Assembly (NCBI GenBank): GCA_031769625.1
Contig: JAUIMM010001417.1
Span: 620,001 to 684,000 of the forward strand
DNA length: 64,000 bases
Direction: 5' to 3'
Source: Taudactylus pleione
Taxonomy: Eukaryota; Chordata; Amphibia; Anura; Myobatrachidae
Position numbers and translations under genes: made by a program. Below the pieces are notes generated by a model. The model worked only from the letters and a program-made list of their open reading frames with translations. It did no database searches and had not been told where the DNA came from. This document shows, one piece after another, positions 22,039 to 35,293 of this stretch (position 1 is its first letter; each line of letters starts with the position of its first letter).

Positions 22039-23399
22039 CAGATGGATGTAACAGAAGGAAGATCTCAGAGGGACATCTCATCTTATCTACAGATGGTGAC
22101 ATAGAAGGTCACAACAACACCCGAGATTCTCTAGGACAAAACCCTAACACCACAATTATACATCCAGCACCTCACAGTGCACATGTGTCATCTGATCCCT
22201 CTGATTATGGGGAATGTTATCCTGATACCTCAGATAGTGGTACACCTATTATAGCTCATGCAGTAGATAAAATGTGTTCCTGTTCCATAGATCCCCAACA
22301 GAACACAAAAGTCATTAATGACCAACCAACTAAGACCAGTGCAAAGCACCATACATGCTCTGAGTGTGAAAAATGTTTCATCTATAAATCAGCTCTTGTC
22401 ACACATCAGAGAAGTCACACAGGTGAGAAACCGTTTCCGTGTTCTAAGTGTGGGAAATGTTTTACACACAAATCAGATCTTGTTACACATCAGAGATGTC
22501 ACACAGGTGAGAAACCATTTCCATGCTCTGAGTGTGGGAAATGTTTTAAACATAAATCACATCTTGTTATACATCAGAGATGTCACACAGGTGAGAAACC
22601 ATTTTCATGCCCCGAGTGTGGGAAATGTTTCGTCTATAAATCATCTGTTGTTATACATCTGAGACGTCACACAGGTGAGAAACCGTTTCCATGCTCTGAT
22701 TGTGGGAAATGTTTCAGAGACAAAAGATATCTTGTTAGACATCAAATATGTCACACAGGTGAGAAACCATTTCCATGCTCTGAGTGTGGAAAATGTTTTA
22801 CAAGAAAATCAAGTCTACTTAGACATCAGAGATGTAACACAAGTGAGAAACAATTTCTTTGCTCTGACTATGGGAAATGTTTTACACATAAATCAAATCT
22901 TGTAAGACATCAGAGAAATCACACAGGTGAGAAACCATTTCCATGCTCTGAGTGTGGGAAATGTTTTACCAGAAAATCAGTTCTTGTTATACATCAGAGA
23001 AATCACACAGGTGAGAGACCATTTCCATGCTCTGAGTGTGGGAAATGTTTTACCAGAAAATCAGTTCTTGTTATACATCAGAGAAGTCACACAGGTGAGA
23101 AACCATTTCCATGCTCTGAGTGTGGAATATGTTGTACAAGAAAATCAAGTCTACTTAGACATCAGAGACGACACATAAGTGAGAAACCATTTCCTTGCTC
23201 TGACTGTGGGAAATGTTTTACAAGATTTGATTTATATGTAAGACATCAGAGAAATCACACAGGTGAGAAACCATTTCCATGCTCTGAGTGTGGGAAATGT
23301 TTTACACAGAAATCAAATCTTGTTACACATCAAATAATACATAAAAAAAACGAGCTGATAGACATAAAACACAATACTTTAAGCAATTCAAATGCTTAA
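22039..23399 (+). CDS. Zinc-finger gene A, exon 7 (spacer and 12 C2H2 fingers)
   Basis: After TTATTCCCAG the exon completes a codon with the last base of exon 6 and reads ADGCNRRKISEGHLILSTDG, the conserved start of this exon in the family. About 110 residues of low-complexity spacer follow, then 12 fingers of the form C-x2-C-GKCF-x5-L-x2-H-x3-H joined by TGEKPF linkers, and a short tail ending at TAA 23397-23399. Such fingers each contact about three base pairs in the nucleus. Finger 6 has lost its last His (HQRCN) and finger 7 its second Cys (CSDYGKCF), so the array may act as two blocks (1-5 and 8-12). Finger 10 has Cys for the core Phe. Fingers 8 and 9 are identical in their helix. Exons 2+4+5+6+7 join into an open 638-codon protein; including the 191-base exon 3 breaks it. 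Confidence 0.95.
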
Positions 23400-24860
23400 A
23401 ATCTTTTGGCTAATTTATTGTGGTTTGAGGGTATGAAGTCGTGGATGCCGATGGTCTAAATGCTTGACAAAGCTGCTTATGCAGTGAAACGCGCGCGTCG
23501 GCGTTTCAGCGGGTCCACTATAATATATCCTCATTTGAGATTAATATATATTACTGCCTAAAGACATATTATATTGTGGTACTATGCACCAGTTGATCTA
23601 GCGGACGGCTAGAGAATGATGTAACTAAATGAAAACAATGTATAGCATATAACCCATGTATTATGACAAATCATTAAAAGCTGTGTTGGCTATTGAAGAA
23701 TAAATCATCATATAGTTTATGCCCTAATAATGGGACTATGCACCAGTTGATCTAGCGGATGATTAGAGAATGATGTAACTAAATGAAAACAATGTATACT
23801 ATATAATTCATCTATTATGACAAATCATTAAACGCTGTGTCAGCTATTGAGAGACAAATTATCACACAGTTTATGCCTTAATAATGAGAATTTTTATTAA
23901 GCGGATCTCACATTATATGGACAACTAGTTCTATATCCTATTGCATGAACCACTTGGACAATAACAAGTAAAGCGCTGATACTGGGCAACAGCGTCATTA
24001 TCTGACTAGCTGTTGATTTATTGTTACAATTTGTTACAATCTGTTACGACCTGGTATTTTAATAAAACTGGCACATATTAGGTATCATTAGTGACACACA
24101 GTTGCGATTTATGATTAGCAGCCTTGAATTGATTATCACTAATAGAGAACAGTAAAATTGGATGTGCTGCTCTATAAATGCAATTGTCGCTCTAATATGT
24201 GGGGTATATTCTGAGTGTATGAAGTAGACAATACTAATATTCAGCTACTTAAATTAAAATAAGTATTGCCTTGTAGTTACATTTGGAGCAAATACATACT
24301 CTTAAATTAATTTAATCAATTATATTCTCTCCATCATAGAAGAATATTATGATTGTGGTCTGTGCGGACACAAATTATTAATAGATAAACCATTCCTATA
24401 TTGATTGGAGGCAATTGGTGCTAGGAACCACATTTAAATATTTAATACTAAGACCATAGTGGATAACCCCAGCCAATTAGGCTTATGATAAGGTACCTAT
24501 TGGATCCTCATATATTCCAGTTAAGGATATACTCTTAAGGCAGTATTTAGCATTAGCAGAAATCATATAGTGGACCTTGCTTTTTATTATTATTTTTTCA
24601 TATCATTTATTTCTTTTCACTTATTGGTGGTTGTTTTTTTATCACTTTAACCTTATATTTCACTGCTCAAGTCCCTAATATGGGATAATTTTTAAATTAA
24701 ATATAATAAAAGTTATATTTTAATATATCTACTCTTGTGCGCCCATGAGATAACAACCCTTGGTTCTCTCTCTTTTGTTTAATTTCATATTCAAACCTGA
24801 CATTTGTTTATGTCCTGTCCTACAAATTTCACCTTTTAATCCAAAATCAACATTTGTTAA
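23400..24860. other. AT-rich region downstream of gene A (3' UTR and repeat debris)
   Basis: Candidate polyadenylation signals AATAAA occur near 23698 and 24061, but which one is used cannot be decided. GTGAAACGCGCGCGTCGG at about 23486 is a motif I associate with dispersed frog repeats, of a class I cannot name. The last part resembles the AT-rich tail of a transposable element. Confidence 0.4.
23577..23885. repeat. 154-bp tandem duplication
   Basis: CTATGCACCAGTTGATCTAG occurs at 23582 and again at 23736. The similarity continues through AGAATGATGTAACTAAATG and GACAAATCATTAAA in both copies, with scattered substitutions. Confidence 0.88.
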
Positions 24861-24881
24861 AAATTTTTTTTTTTTTTTTTT

Positions 24882-27800
24882 TATATCACTCCATGGTATC
24901 TTCTCTAAGGCTATTACATCCGTCACTCTCCCTGTATGTCACCCCTCTGTACACATTGCCTCCCCATTACTCTACTCCCCTCTTATATACACACATGAGC
25001 TTTTCCTATATCACTCCATGGTATCTTCTCTAAGGCTATTACATCCATCACTCTCCCTGTATGTCACCCCTCTGTACACATTGCCTCCCCATTACTCTAC
25101 TCCCCTCTTATATACACACATGAGCTTTTCCTATATCACTCCATGGTATCTTCTCTAAGGCTATTACATCCGTCACTCTCCCTGTATGTCACCCCTCTGT
25201 ACACATTGCCTCCCCATTACTCTACTCCCCTCTTATATACACACATGAGCTTTTCCTATATCACTCCATGGTATCTTCTCTAAGGCTATTACATCCGTCA
25301 CTCTCCCTGTATGTCACCCCTCTGTACACATTGCCTCCCCATTACTCTACTCCCCTCTTATATACACACATGAGCTTTTCCTATATCACTCCATGGTATC
25401 TTCTCTAAGGCTATTACATCTGTCACTCTCCCTGTATGTCACCCCTCTGTACACATTGTCTCCTCATTACTCTACTCCCCTCTTATATACACACATGAGC
25501 TTTTCCTATATCACTCCATGGTATCTTCTCTAAGGCTATTACATCCGTCACTCTCCCTGTATCTCACCCCTCTGTACACATTGCCTCCTCATTACTCTAC
25601 TCTCCTCTTATATACACACATGAGCTTTTTCCTATATCACCCCATGGTATCTTCTCTAAGGCTATTACATCCGTCACTCTCCCTGTATGTCACCCCTCTG
25701 TACACATTGCCTCCTCATTACTCTACTCCCCTCTTATATACACACATGAGCTTTTTCCTATATCACCCATGGTATCTTCTCTAAGGCTATTACATCCGTC
25801 ACTCTCCCTGTATGTCACCCCTCTGTACACATTGCCTCCTCATTACCCTACTCCCCTCTTATATACACACATGAGCTTTTTCCTATATCACCCATGGTAT
25901 CTTCTCTAAGGCTATTACATCCGTCACTCTCCCTGTATGTCACCCCTCTGTACACATTGCCTCCTCATTACTCTACTCTCCTCTTATATACACACATGAG
26001 CTTTTTCCTATATCACCCCATGGTATCTTCTCTAAGGCTATTACATCCGTCACTCTCCCTGTATGTCACCCCTCTGTACACATTGCCTCCTCATTACCCT
26101 ACTCCCCTCATATACACACATGAGCTTTTTCCTATATCACCCATTGTATCTTCTCTAAGGCTATTACATCTGTCACTCTCCCTGTATGTCACCCCTCTGT
26201 ACACATTGCCTCCTCATTACTCTACTCCCCTCTTATATACACACATGAGCTTTTTCCTATATCACTCCATGGTATCTTCTCTAAGGCTATTACATCCGTC
26301 ACTCTCCCTGTATATCACCCCTCTGTACACATTGCCTCCTCATTACCCTACTCCCCTCTTATATACACACATGAGCTTTTTCCTATATCACCCATGGTAT
26401 CTTCTCTAAGGCTATTACATCCGTCACTCTCCCTGTATATCACCCCTCTGTACACATTGCCACCTCATTACTCTACTCCCCTCTTATATACACACATGAG
26501 CTTTTTCCTATATCACTCCATGGTATCTTCTCTAAGGCTATTACATCCGTCACTCTCCCTGTATATCACCCCTCTGTACACATTGCCTCCTCATTACCCT
26601 ACTCCCCTCTTATATACACACATGAGCTTTTTCCTATATCACCCATGGTATCTTCTCTAAGGCTATTACATCCGTCACTCTCCCTGTATATCACCCCTCT
26701 GTACACATTGCCACCTCATTACTCTACTCCCCTCTTATATACACACATGGGCTTTTTCCTATATCACTCCATGGTATCTTCTCTAAGGCTATTACATCCG
26801 TCACTCTCCCTGTATCTCACCCCTCTGTACACATTGCCTCCTCATTACTATACTCCCCTCTTATATACACACATGAGCTTTTTCCTATATCACTCCATGG
26901 TATCTTCTCTAAGGCTATTACATCCGTCACTCTCCCTGTATATCACCCCTCTGTACACATTGCCACCTCATTACTCTACTCCCCTCTTATATACACACAT
27001 GAGCTTTTTCCTATATCACTCCATGGTATCTTCTCTAAGGCTATTACATCCGTCACTCTCCCTGTATCTCACCCCTCTGTACACATTGCCTCCTCATTAC
27101 TATACTCCCCTATTATATACACACATGAGCTTTTTCCTATATCACTCCATGGTATCTTCTCTAAGGCTATTACATCTGTCACTCTCCCTGTATGTCACCC
27201 CTCTGTACACATTGTCTCCTCATTACTCTACTCCCCTCTTATATACACACATGAGCTTTTTCCTATATCACTCCATGGTATCTTCTCTAAGGCTATTACA
27301 TCCGTCACTCTCCCTGTATATCACCCCTCTGTACACATTGCCACCTCATTACTCTACTCCCCTCTTATATACACACATGAGCTTTTTCCTATATCACTCC
27401 ATGGTATCTTCTCTAAGGCTATTACATCCGTCACTCTCCCTGTATGTCACCCCTCTGTACACATTGCCACCTCATTACTGTACTCCCCTCTTATATACAC
27501 ACATGAGCTTTTTCCTATATCACTCCATGGTATCTTCTCTAAGGCTATTACATCCGTCACTCTCCCTGTATATCACCCCTCTGTACACATTGCCTCCTCA
27601 TTACCCTACTCCCCTCTTATATACACACATGAGCTTTTTCCTATATCACCCATGGTATCTTCTCTAAGGCTATTACATCCGTCACTCTCCCTGTATATCA
27701 CCCCTCTGTACACATTGCCACCTCATTACTCTACTCCCCTCTTATATACACACATGAGCTTTTTCCTATATCACCCATGGTATCTTCTCTAAGGCTATTA

Positions 27801-30800
27801 CATCCATCACTGTCCCTGTATCTCACCCCTCTGTACACATTGCCTCCTCATTACCCTACTCCCCTCTTATATACACACATGAGCTTTTTCCTATATCACC
27901 CATGGTATCTTCTCTAAGGCTATTACATCCGTCACTCTCCCTGTATATCACCCCTCTGTACACATTGCCTCCTCATTACCCTACTCCCCTCTTATATACA
28001 CACATGAGCTTTTTCCTATATCACCCATGGTATCTTCTCTAAGGCTATTACATCCGTCACTCTCCCTGTATCTCACCCCTCTGTACACATTGCCTCCTCA
28101 TTACTCTACTCCCCTCTTATATACACACATGAGCTTTTTCCTATATCACTCCATTGTATCTTCTCTAAGGCTATTACATCTGTCACTCTCCCTGTATGTC
28201 ACCCCTCTGTACACATTGTCTCCTCATTACTCTACTCCCCTCTTATATACACACATGAGCTTTTTCCTATATCACTCCATGGTATCTTCTCTAAGGCTAT
28301 TACATCCGTCACTCTCCCTGTATATCACCCCTCTGTACACATTGCCACCTCATTACTCTACTCCCCTCTTATATACACACATGAGCTTTTTCCTATATCA
28401 CCCATGGTATCTTCTCTAAGGCTATTACATCCGTCACTCTCCCTGTATATCACCCCTCTGTACACATTGCCTCCTCATTACCCTACTCCCCTCTTATATA
28501 CACACATGAGCTTTTTCCTATATCACTCCATGGTATCTTCTCTAAGGCTATTACACCCATCACTCTCCCTGTATATCACCCCTCTGTACACATTGCCTCC
28601 TCATTACTCTACTCCCCTCTTATATACACACATGAGCTTTTCCTATATCACTCCATGGTATCTTCTCTAAGGCTATTACATCCGTCACTCTCCCTGTATG
28701 TCACCCCTCTGTACACATTGCCTCCTCATTACTCTACTCCCCTCTTATATACACACATGAGCTTTTTCCTATATCACTCCTTGGTATCTTCTCTAAGGCT
28801 ATTACATCTGTCACTCTCCCTGTATCTCACCCCTCTGTACACATTGCCTCCTCATTACTCTACTCCCCTCTTATATACACACATGAGCTTTTCCTATATC
28901 ACTCCATGGTATCTTCTCTAAGGCTATTACATCCGTCACTCTCCCTGTATGTCACCCCTCTGTACACATTGCCTCCTCATTACTCTACTCCCCTCTTATA
29001 TACACACATGAGCTTTTTCCTATATCACTCCATGGTATCTTCTCTAAGGCTATTACATCCATCACTCTCCCTGTATGTCACCCCCTCTGTACACATTGCC
29101 TCCTCATTACTCTACTCCCCTCTTGTATACACACATGAGCTTTTTCCTATATCACCCATGGTATCTTCTCTAAGGCTATTACATCCATCACTCTCCCTGT
29201 ATGTCACCCCTCTGTACACATTGTCTCCTCATTACTCTACTCCCCTCTTATATACACACATGAGCTTTTTCCTATATCACTCCATGGTATCTTCTCTAAG
29301 GCTATTACATCCGTCACTCTCCCTGTATATCACCCCTCTGTACACATTGCCACCTCATTACTCTACTCCCCTCTTATATACACACATGAGCTTTTTCCTA
29401 TATCACTCCATGGTATCTTCTCTAAGGCTATTACATCCGTCACTCTCCCTGTATATCACCCCTCTGTACACATTGCCTCCTCATTACCCTACTCCCCTCT
29501 TATATACACACATGAGCTTTTTCCTATATCACTCCATGGTATCTTCTCTAAGGCTATTACATCCGTCACTCTCCCTGTATATCACCCCTCTGTACACATT
29601 GCCACCTCATTACTCTACTCCCCTCTTATATACACACATGAGCTTTTTCCTATATCACCCATGGTATCTTCTCTAAGGCTATTACATCCATCACTGTCCC
29701 TGTATCTCACCCCTCTGTACACATTGCCTCCTCATTACCCTACTCCCCTCTTATATACACACATGAGCTTTTTCCTATATCACCCATGGTATCTTCTCTA
29801 AGGCTATTACATCCATCACTGTCCCTGTATCTCACCCCTCTGTACACATTGCCTCCTCATTACCCTACTCCCCTCTTATATACACACATGAGCTTTTTCC
29901 TATATCACCCATGGTATCTTCTCTAAGGCTATTACATCCGTCACTCTCCCTGTATCTCACCCCTCTGTACACATTGCCTCCTCATTACTCTACTCCCCTC
30001 TTATATACACACATGAGCTTTTTCCTATATCACTCCATTGTATCTTCTCTAAGGCTATTACATCCGTCACTCTCCCTGTATGTCACCCCTCTGTACACAT
30101 TGCCACCTCATTACTCTACTCCCCTCTTATATACACACATGAGCTTTTTCCTATATCACCCATGGTATCTTCTCTAAGGCTATTACATCCGTCACTCTCC
30201 CTGTATATCACCCCTCTGTACACATTGCCTCCTCATTACCCTACTCCCCTCTTATATACACACATGAGCTTTTTCCTATATCACTCCATGGTATCTTCTC
30301 TAAGGCTATTACACCCATCACTCTCCCTGTATATCACCCCTCTGTACACATTGCCTCCTCATTACTCTACTCCCCTCTTATATACACACATGAGCTTTTC
30401 CTATATCACTCCATGGTATCTTCTCTAAGGCTATTACATCCGTCACTCTCCCTGTATGTCACCCCTCTGTACACATTGCCTCCTCATTACTCTACTCCCC
30501 TCTTATATACACACATGAGCTTTTTCCTATATCACTCCTTGGTATCTTCTCTAAGGCTATTACATCTGTCACTCTCCCTGTATCTCACCCCTCTGTACAC
30601 ATTGCCTCCTCATTACTCTACTCCCCTCTTATATACACACATGAGCTTTTTCCTATATCACTCCATGGTATCTTCTCTAAGGCTATTACATCCGTCACTC
30701 TCCCTGTATATCACCCCTCTGTACACATTGCCACCTCATTACTCTACTCCCCTCTTATATACACACATGAGCTTTTTCCTATATCACCCATGGTATCTTC

Positions 30801-33778
30801 TCTAAGGCTATTACATCCGTCACTCTCCCTGTATATCACCCCTCTGTACACATTGCCTTCTCATTACTCTACTCCCCTCTTATATACACACATGAGCTTT
30901 TTCCTATATCACCCATGGTATCTTCTCTAAGGCTATTACATCCGTCACTCTCCCTGTATATCACCCCTCTGTACACATTGCCTCCTCATTACTCTACTCC
31001 CCTCTTATATACACACATGAGCTTTTTCCTATATCACTCCATGGTATCTTCTCTAAGGCTATTACACCCATCACTCTCCCTGTATATCACCCCTCTGTAC
31101 ACATTGCCTCCTCATTACTCTACTCCCCTCTTATATACACACATGAGCTTTTCCTATATCACTCCATGGTATCTTCTCTAAGGCTATTACATCCGTCACT
31201 CTCCCTGTATGTCACCCCTCTGTACACATTGCCTCCTCATTACTCTACTCCCCTCTTATATACACACATGAGCTTTTCCTATATCACTCCATGGTATCTT
31301 CTCTAAGGCTATTACATCCGTCACTCTCCCTGTATGTCACCCCTCTGTACACATTGCCTCCTCATTACTCTACTCCCCTCTTATATACACACATGAGCTT
31401 TTTCCTATATCACTCCTTGGTATCTTCTCTAAGGCTATTACATCTGTCACTCTCCCTGTATCTCACCCCTCTGTACACATTGCCTCCTCATTACTCTACT
31501 CCCCTCTTATATACACACATGAGCTTTTCCTATATCACTCCATGGTATCTTCTCTAAGGCTATTACATCCGTCACTCTCCCTGTATGTCACCCCTCTGTA
31601 CACATTGCCTCCTCATTACTCTACTCCCCTCTTATATACACACATGAGCTTTTTCCTATATCACTCCATGGTATCTTCTCTAAGGCTATTACATCCATCA
31701 CTCTCCCTGTATGTCACCCCTCTGTACACATTGCCTCCTCATTACTCTACTCCCCTCTTATATACACACATGAGCTTTTTCCTATATCACTCCATGGTAT
31801 CTTCTCTAAGGCTATTACATCCGTCACTCTCCCTGTATATCACCCCTCTGTACACATTGCCACCTCATTACTCTACTCCCCTCTTATATACACACATGAG
31901 CTTTTTCCTATATCACCCATGGTATCTTCTCTAAGGCTATTACATCCGTCACTCTCCCTGTTTATCACCCCTCTGTACACATTGCCTCCTCATTACCCTA
32001 CTCCCCTCTTATATACACACATGAGCTTTTTCCTATATCACTCCATGGTATCTTCTCTAAGGCTATTACACCCATCACTCTCCCTGTATATCACCCCTCT
32101 GTACACATTGCCTCCTCATTACTCTACTCCCCTCTTATATACACACATGAGCTTTTCCTATATCACTCCATGGTATCTTCTCTAAGGCTATTACATCCGT
32201 CACTCTCCCTGTATGTCACCCCTCTGTACACATTGCCTCCTCATTACTCTACTCCCCTCTTATATACACACATGAGCTTTTTCCTATATCACTCCTTGGT
32301 ATCTTCTCTAAGGCTATTACATCTGTCACTCTCCCTGTATTTCACCCCTCTGTACACATTGCCTCCTCATTACTCTACTCCCCTCTTATATACACACATG
32401 AGCTTTTCCTATATCACTCCATGGTATCTTCTCTAAGGCTATTACATCCGTCACTCTCCCTGTATGTCACCCCTCTGTACACATTGCCTCCTCATTACTC
32501 TACTCCCCTCTTATATACACACATGAGCTTTTTCCTATATCACTCCATGGTATCTTCTCTAAGGCTATTACATCCATCACTCTCCCTGTATGTCACCCCT
32601 CTGTACACATTGCCTCCTCATTACTCTACTCCCCTCTTATATACACACATGAGCTTTTTCCTATATCACTCCATGGTATCTTCTCTAAGGCTATTACATC
32701 CGTCACTCTCCCTGTATATCACCCCTCTGTACACATTGCCACCTCATTACTCTACTCCCCTCTTATATACACACATGAGCTTTTTCCTATATCACCCATG
32801 GTATCTTCTCTAAGGCTATTACATCCGTCACTCTCCCTGTATATCACCCCTCTGTACACATTGCCTCCTCATTACCCTACTCCCCTCTTATATACACACA
32901 TGAGCTTTTTCCTATATCACTCCATGGTATCTTCTCTAAGGCTATTACACCCATCACTCTCCCTGTATATCACCCCTCTGTACACATTGCCTCCTCATTA
33001 CTCTACTCCCCTCTTATATACACACATGAGCTTTTCCTATATCACTCCATGGTATCTTCTCTAAGGCTATTACATCCGTCACTCTCCCTGTATGTCACCC
33101 CTCTGTACACATTGCCTCCTCATTACTCTACTCCCCTCTTATATACACACATGAGCTTTTTCCTATATCACTCCTTGGTATCTTCTCTAAGGCTATTACA
33201 TCTGTCACTCTCCCTGTATCTCACCCCTCTGTACACATTGCCTCCTCATTACTCTACTCCCCTCTTATATACACACATGAGCTTTTCCTATATCACTCCA
33301 TGGTATCTTCTCTAAGGCTATTACATCTGTCACTCTCCCTGTATGTCACCCCTCTGTACACATTGCCTCCTCATTACTCTACTCCCCTCTTATATACACA
33401 CATGAGCTTTTCCTATATCACTCCATGGTATCTTCTCTAAGGCTATTACATCCGTCACTCTCCCTGTATGTCACCCCTCTGTACACATTGCCTCCTCATT
33501 ACTCTACTCCCCTCTTATATACACACATGAACTTTTTCCTATATCACCCATGGTATCTTCTCTAAGGCTATTACATCCGTCACTCTCCCTGTATGTCACC
33601 CCTCTGTACACATTGCCTCCTCATTACTCTACTCCCCTCTTATATACACACATGAACTTTTTCCTATATCACCCATGGTATCTTCTCTAAGGCTATTACA
33701 TCCGTCACTCTCCCTGTATATCACCCCTCTGTACACATTGCCTCCTCATTACTCTACTCCCCTCTTATATACACATAT
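24882..33778. repeat. 126-bp satellite, about 71 copies, with higher-order structure
   Basis: The unit runs TATATCACTCCATGGTATCT, TCTCTAAGGCTATTACATCC, GTCACTCTCCCTGTATGTCA, CCCCTCTGTACACATTGCCT, CCTCATTACTCTACTCCCCT, CTTATATACACACATGAGCT, TTTTCC. Lengths are 124-126 bp depending on ACCC versus ACTCC and T-run length. A run of about 18 T immediately precedes it. Variant combinations recur at 879-bp steps (seven monomers) in the right half. Open frames of up to 340 codons follow from the 42-codon periodicity and are not genes. Confidence 0.98.
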
Positions 33779-34215
33779 GAGCTATATACACTGACAAACA
33801 TCCTTGACCTGTCACCATAAAAATCTTTCATACACGTCTTACAACTATAATTATCTCTCCTACTTCTATTAGCTGGTGACATATCTTCAAATCCAGGCCC
33901 CACTCATAACATAATATAAATTCAGCTAACCACAAACATCATGTTTCTCCCATCACCCTCCCAGTCACTATAATGTGCCTTATGGAATGCTGCTCTGTCT
34001 GCAACATATTTACATCCATCCATGACTTTTACCTCAAATAACCTCAACCTTCTGGCGATAACAGAAACATGGCTCACACAATCAGACACTCCCTCCCCTG
34101 CAGCATTGTCACCTACACGTCACACACACCTCCAGGGCTGGTAATAGTAAAGGAAATGGGGTTGGAATATTACTGTCCCAATCTATCACATCCACAGTTC
34201 TCCCACAGGTACCTT

Positions 34216-35051
34216 ATTTTTATTTATTACCAGTTATTTATATAGCGCACACATATTCCGCAGCGCTTTACAGAGAATATTTGGCCATTCATATCAGTCC
34301 CTGCCCCAGTGGAGCTTACACTCTATGGGCCTAATTCAGACCCGCTCGCGAGCGTTGAGCGCTCGCAAGCGGGTTGATGTTGCCCTAGTGCGCATGCACG
34401 ACGGAGGCGGCTCCGTCGTGCGCATGCGCGAGACCCGAATAACGACGGCCAAACCGTCGTTATGGGTCTCGCACCAAAGGGGGTGTGCTGTCGATGGTGA
34501 GTGACAGCACGCCCCCTTTGGTGGGTGTGCCGGGGTTGTGGCTGGCCAGACGGAGGCGTTCCCATGGGAGTGCTTTTGGCTCTGATAGAACCAAAAGCAC
34601 TCCAGGGCTTGCGGCACATGAGACCCTACCGCAAGGGTCTCGTTGCAAGCCCAATGGTCGCGATGGTCTTGACCATCGCGACCATCATTTTGGCCGCTCG
34701 CTATAGCTGTGGGTGGTCACCGATATGCGAGCGGCCAAGAGGCCGCTCTTAATTTCAGAGGGACGGCCCTGATTCAGAGCGAGCGCTCTGTTAGAGCGTC
34801 CGGCTCTGAATCAGGGCCAACATTCGCTGTCACATGCACACGCACATATACACTAGGGTTAATTTTTGTTGGGAGCCAATGAACCTACCAGTATATTTTT
34901 GGTGTGGGAGGAAACCGGAGTACTCGGAGGAAACCCACGCAAGCACAGGGAGAATATACAAACTCCACACAGGTAGGGCTGTGATGGGAAACGAACCCAT
35001 GACCTCAGTGCTGTGAGGCAGTAATGCTAACCCTTACACCGTCTGTGCTGC
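34216..35051 (+). mobile_element. Non-autonomous retroelement-like insertion in the LINE
   Basis: It starts at TTATTTATATAGCGCACACA-type sequence (TTACCAGTTATTTATATAGC) and continues through CAGCGCTTTACAGAG, CCAGTGGAGCTTACA, GGGTTAATTTTTGTTGGG, GGAGGAAACCGGAGTAC and CCATGACCTCAGTGC. I know this as a common dispersed frog repeat; its class is uncertain (SINE-like or DNA element). TACCTT flanks both sides (34210-34215, 35052-35057). Removing it restores the LINE frame. It is split by the MITE at 34327-34818. Confidence 0.72.
34327..34818. mobile_element. Hairpin-rich inverted-repeat element (MITE), copy 2
   Basis: The ends are GGGCCTAATTCAGACC and GGCTCTGAATCAGGGCC. It is the opposite-orientation relative of 18085-18592. 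Perfect internal hairpins include CACGACGGAG/CTCCGTCGTG (34397-34420), GGAGTGCTTTTGG/CCAAAAGCACTCC (34567-34603), GAGACCCT/AGGGTCTC (34620-34641) and TGGTCGCGATGGTC/GACCATCGCGACCA (34655-34684). The several short reading frames on both strands are not genes. Confidence 0.78.
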
Positions 35052-35293
35052 TACCTTCACTCACATTACATCATTTGTACATTCTGTCAGGACTGTCACC
35101 CCTTTCTCTCTGCGTGTTGCTGTCTGTCGCCCACCCCAACAATCTCTGAAACATATTTCTGCCTGGTTCCCTCACTTCCTATCCTCAGACATCTCCACCA
35201 TCATCATGGGTGATATCAGTATCACTACTGACAGTCCCCAATCACCTCATGCCTCCAATCTACTCTCTGTAACCTCTCTCAGCATCTCCCAAT

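Noticed and set aside
26645..27667. 340-codon frame of 42-residue repeats (MVSSLRLLHPSLSLY)
   Set aside because: Produced by the 126-bp satellite period. Other parts of the array break it wherever a unit differs by one or two bases. No evidence of a gene.
34323..34752. Several overlapping frames of 60-100 codons on both strands
   Set aside because: They lie within a palindromic MITE, which opens frames on both strands symmetrically.
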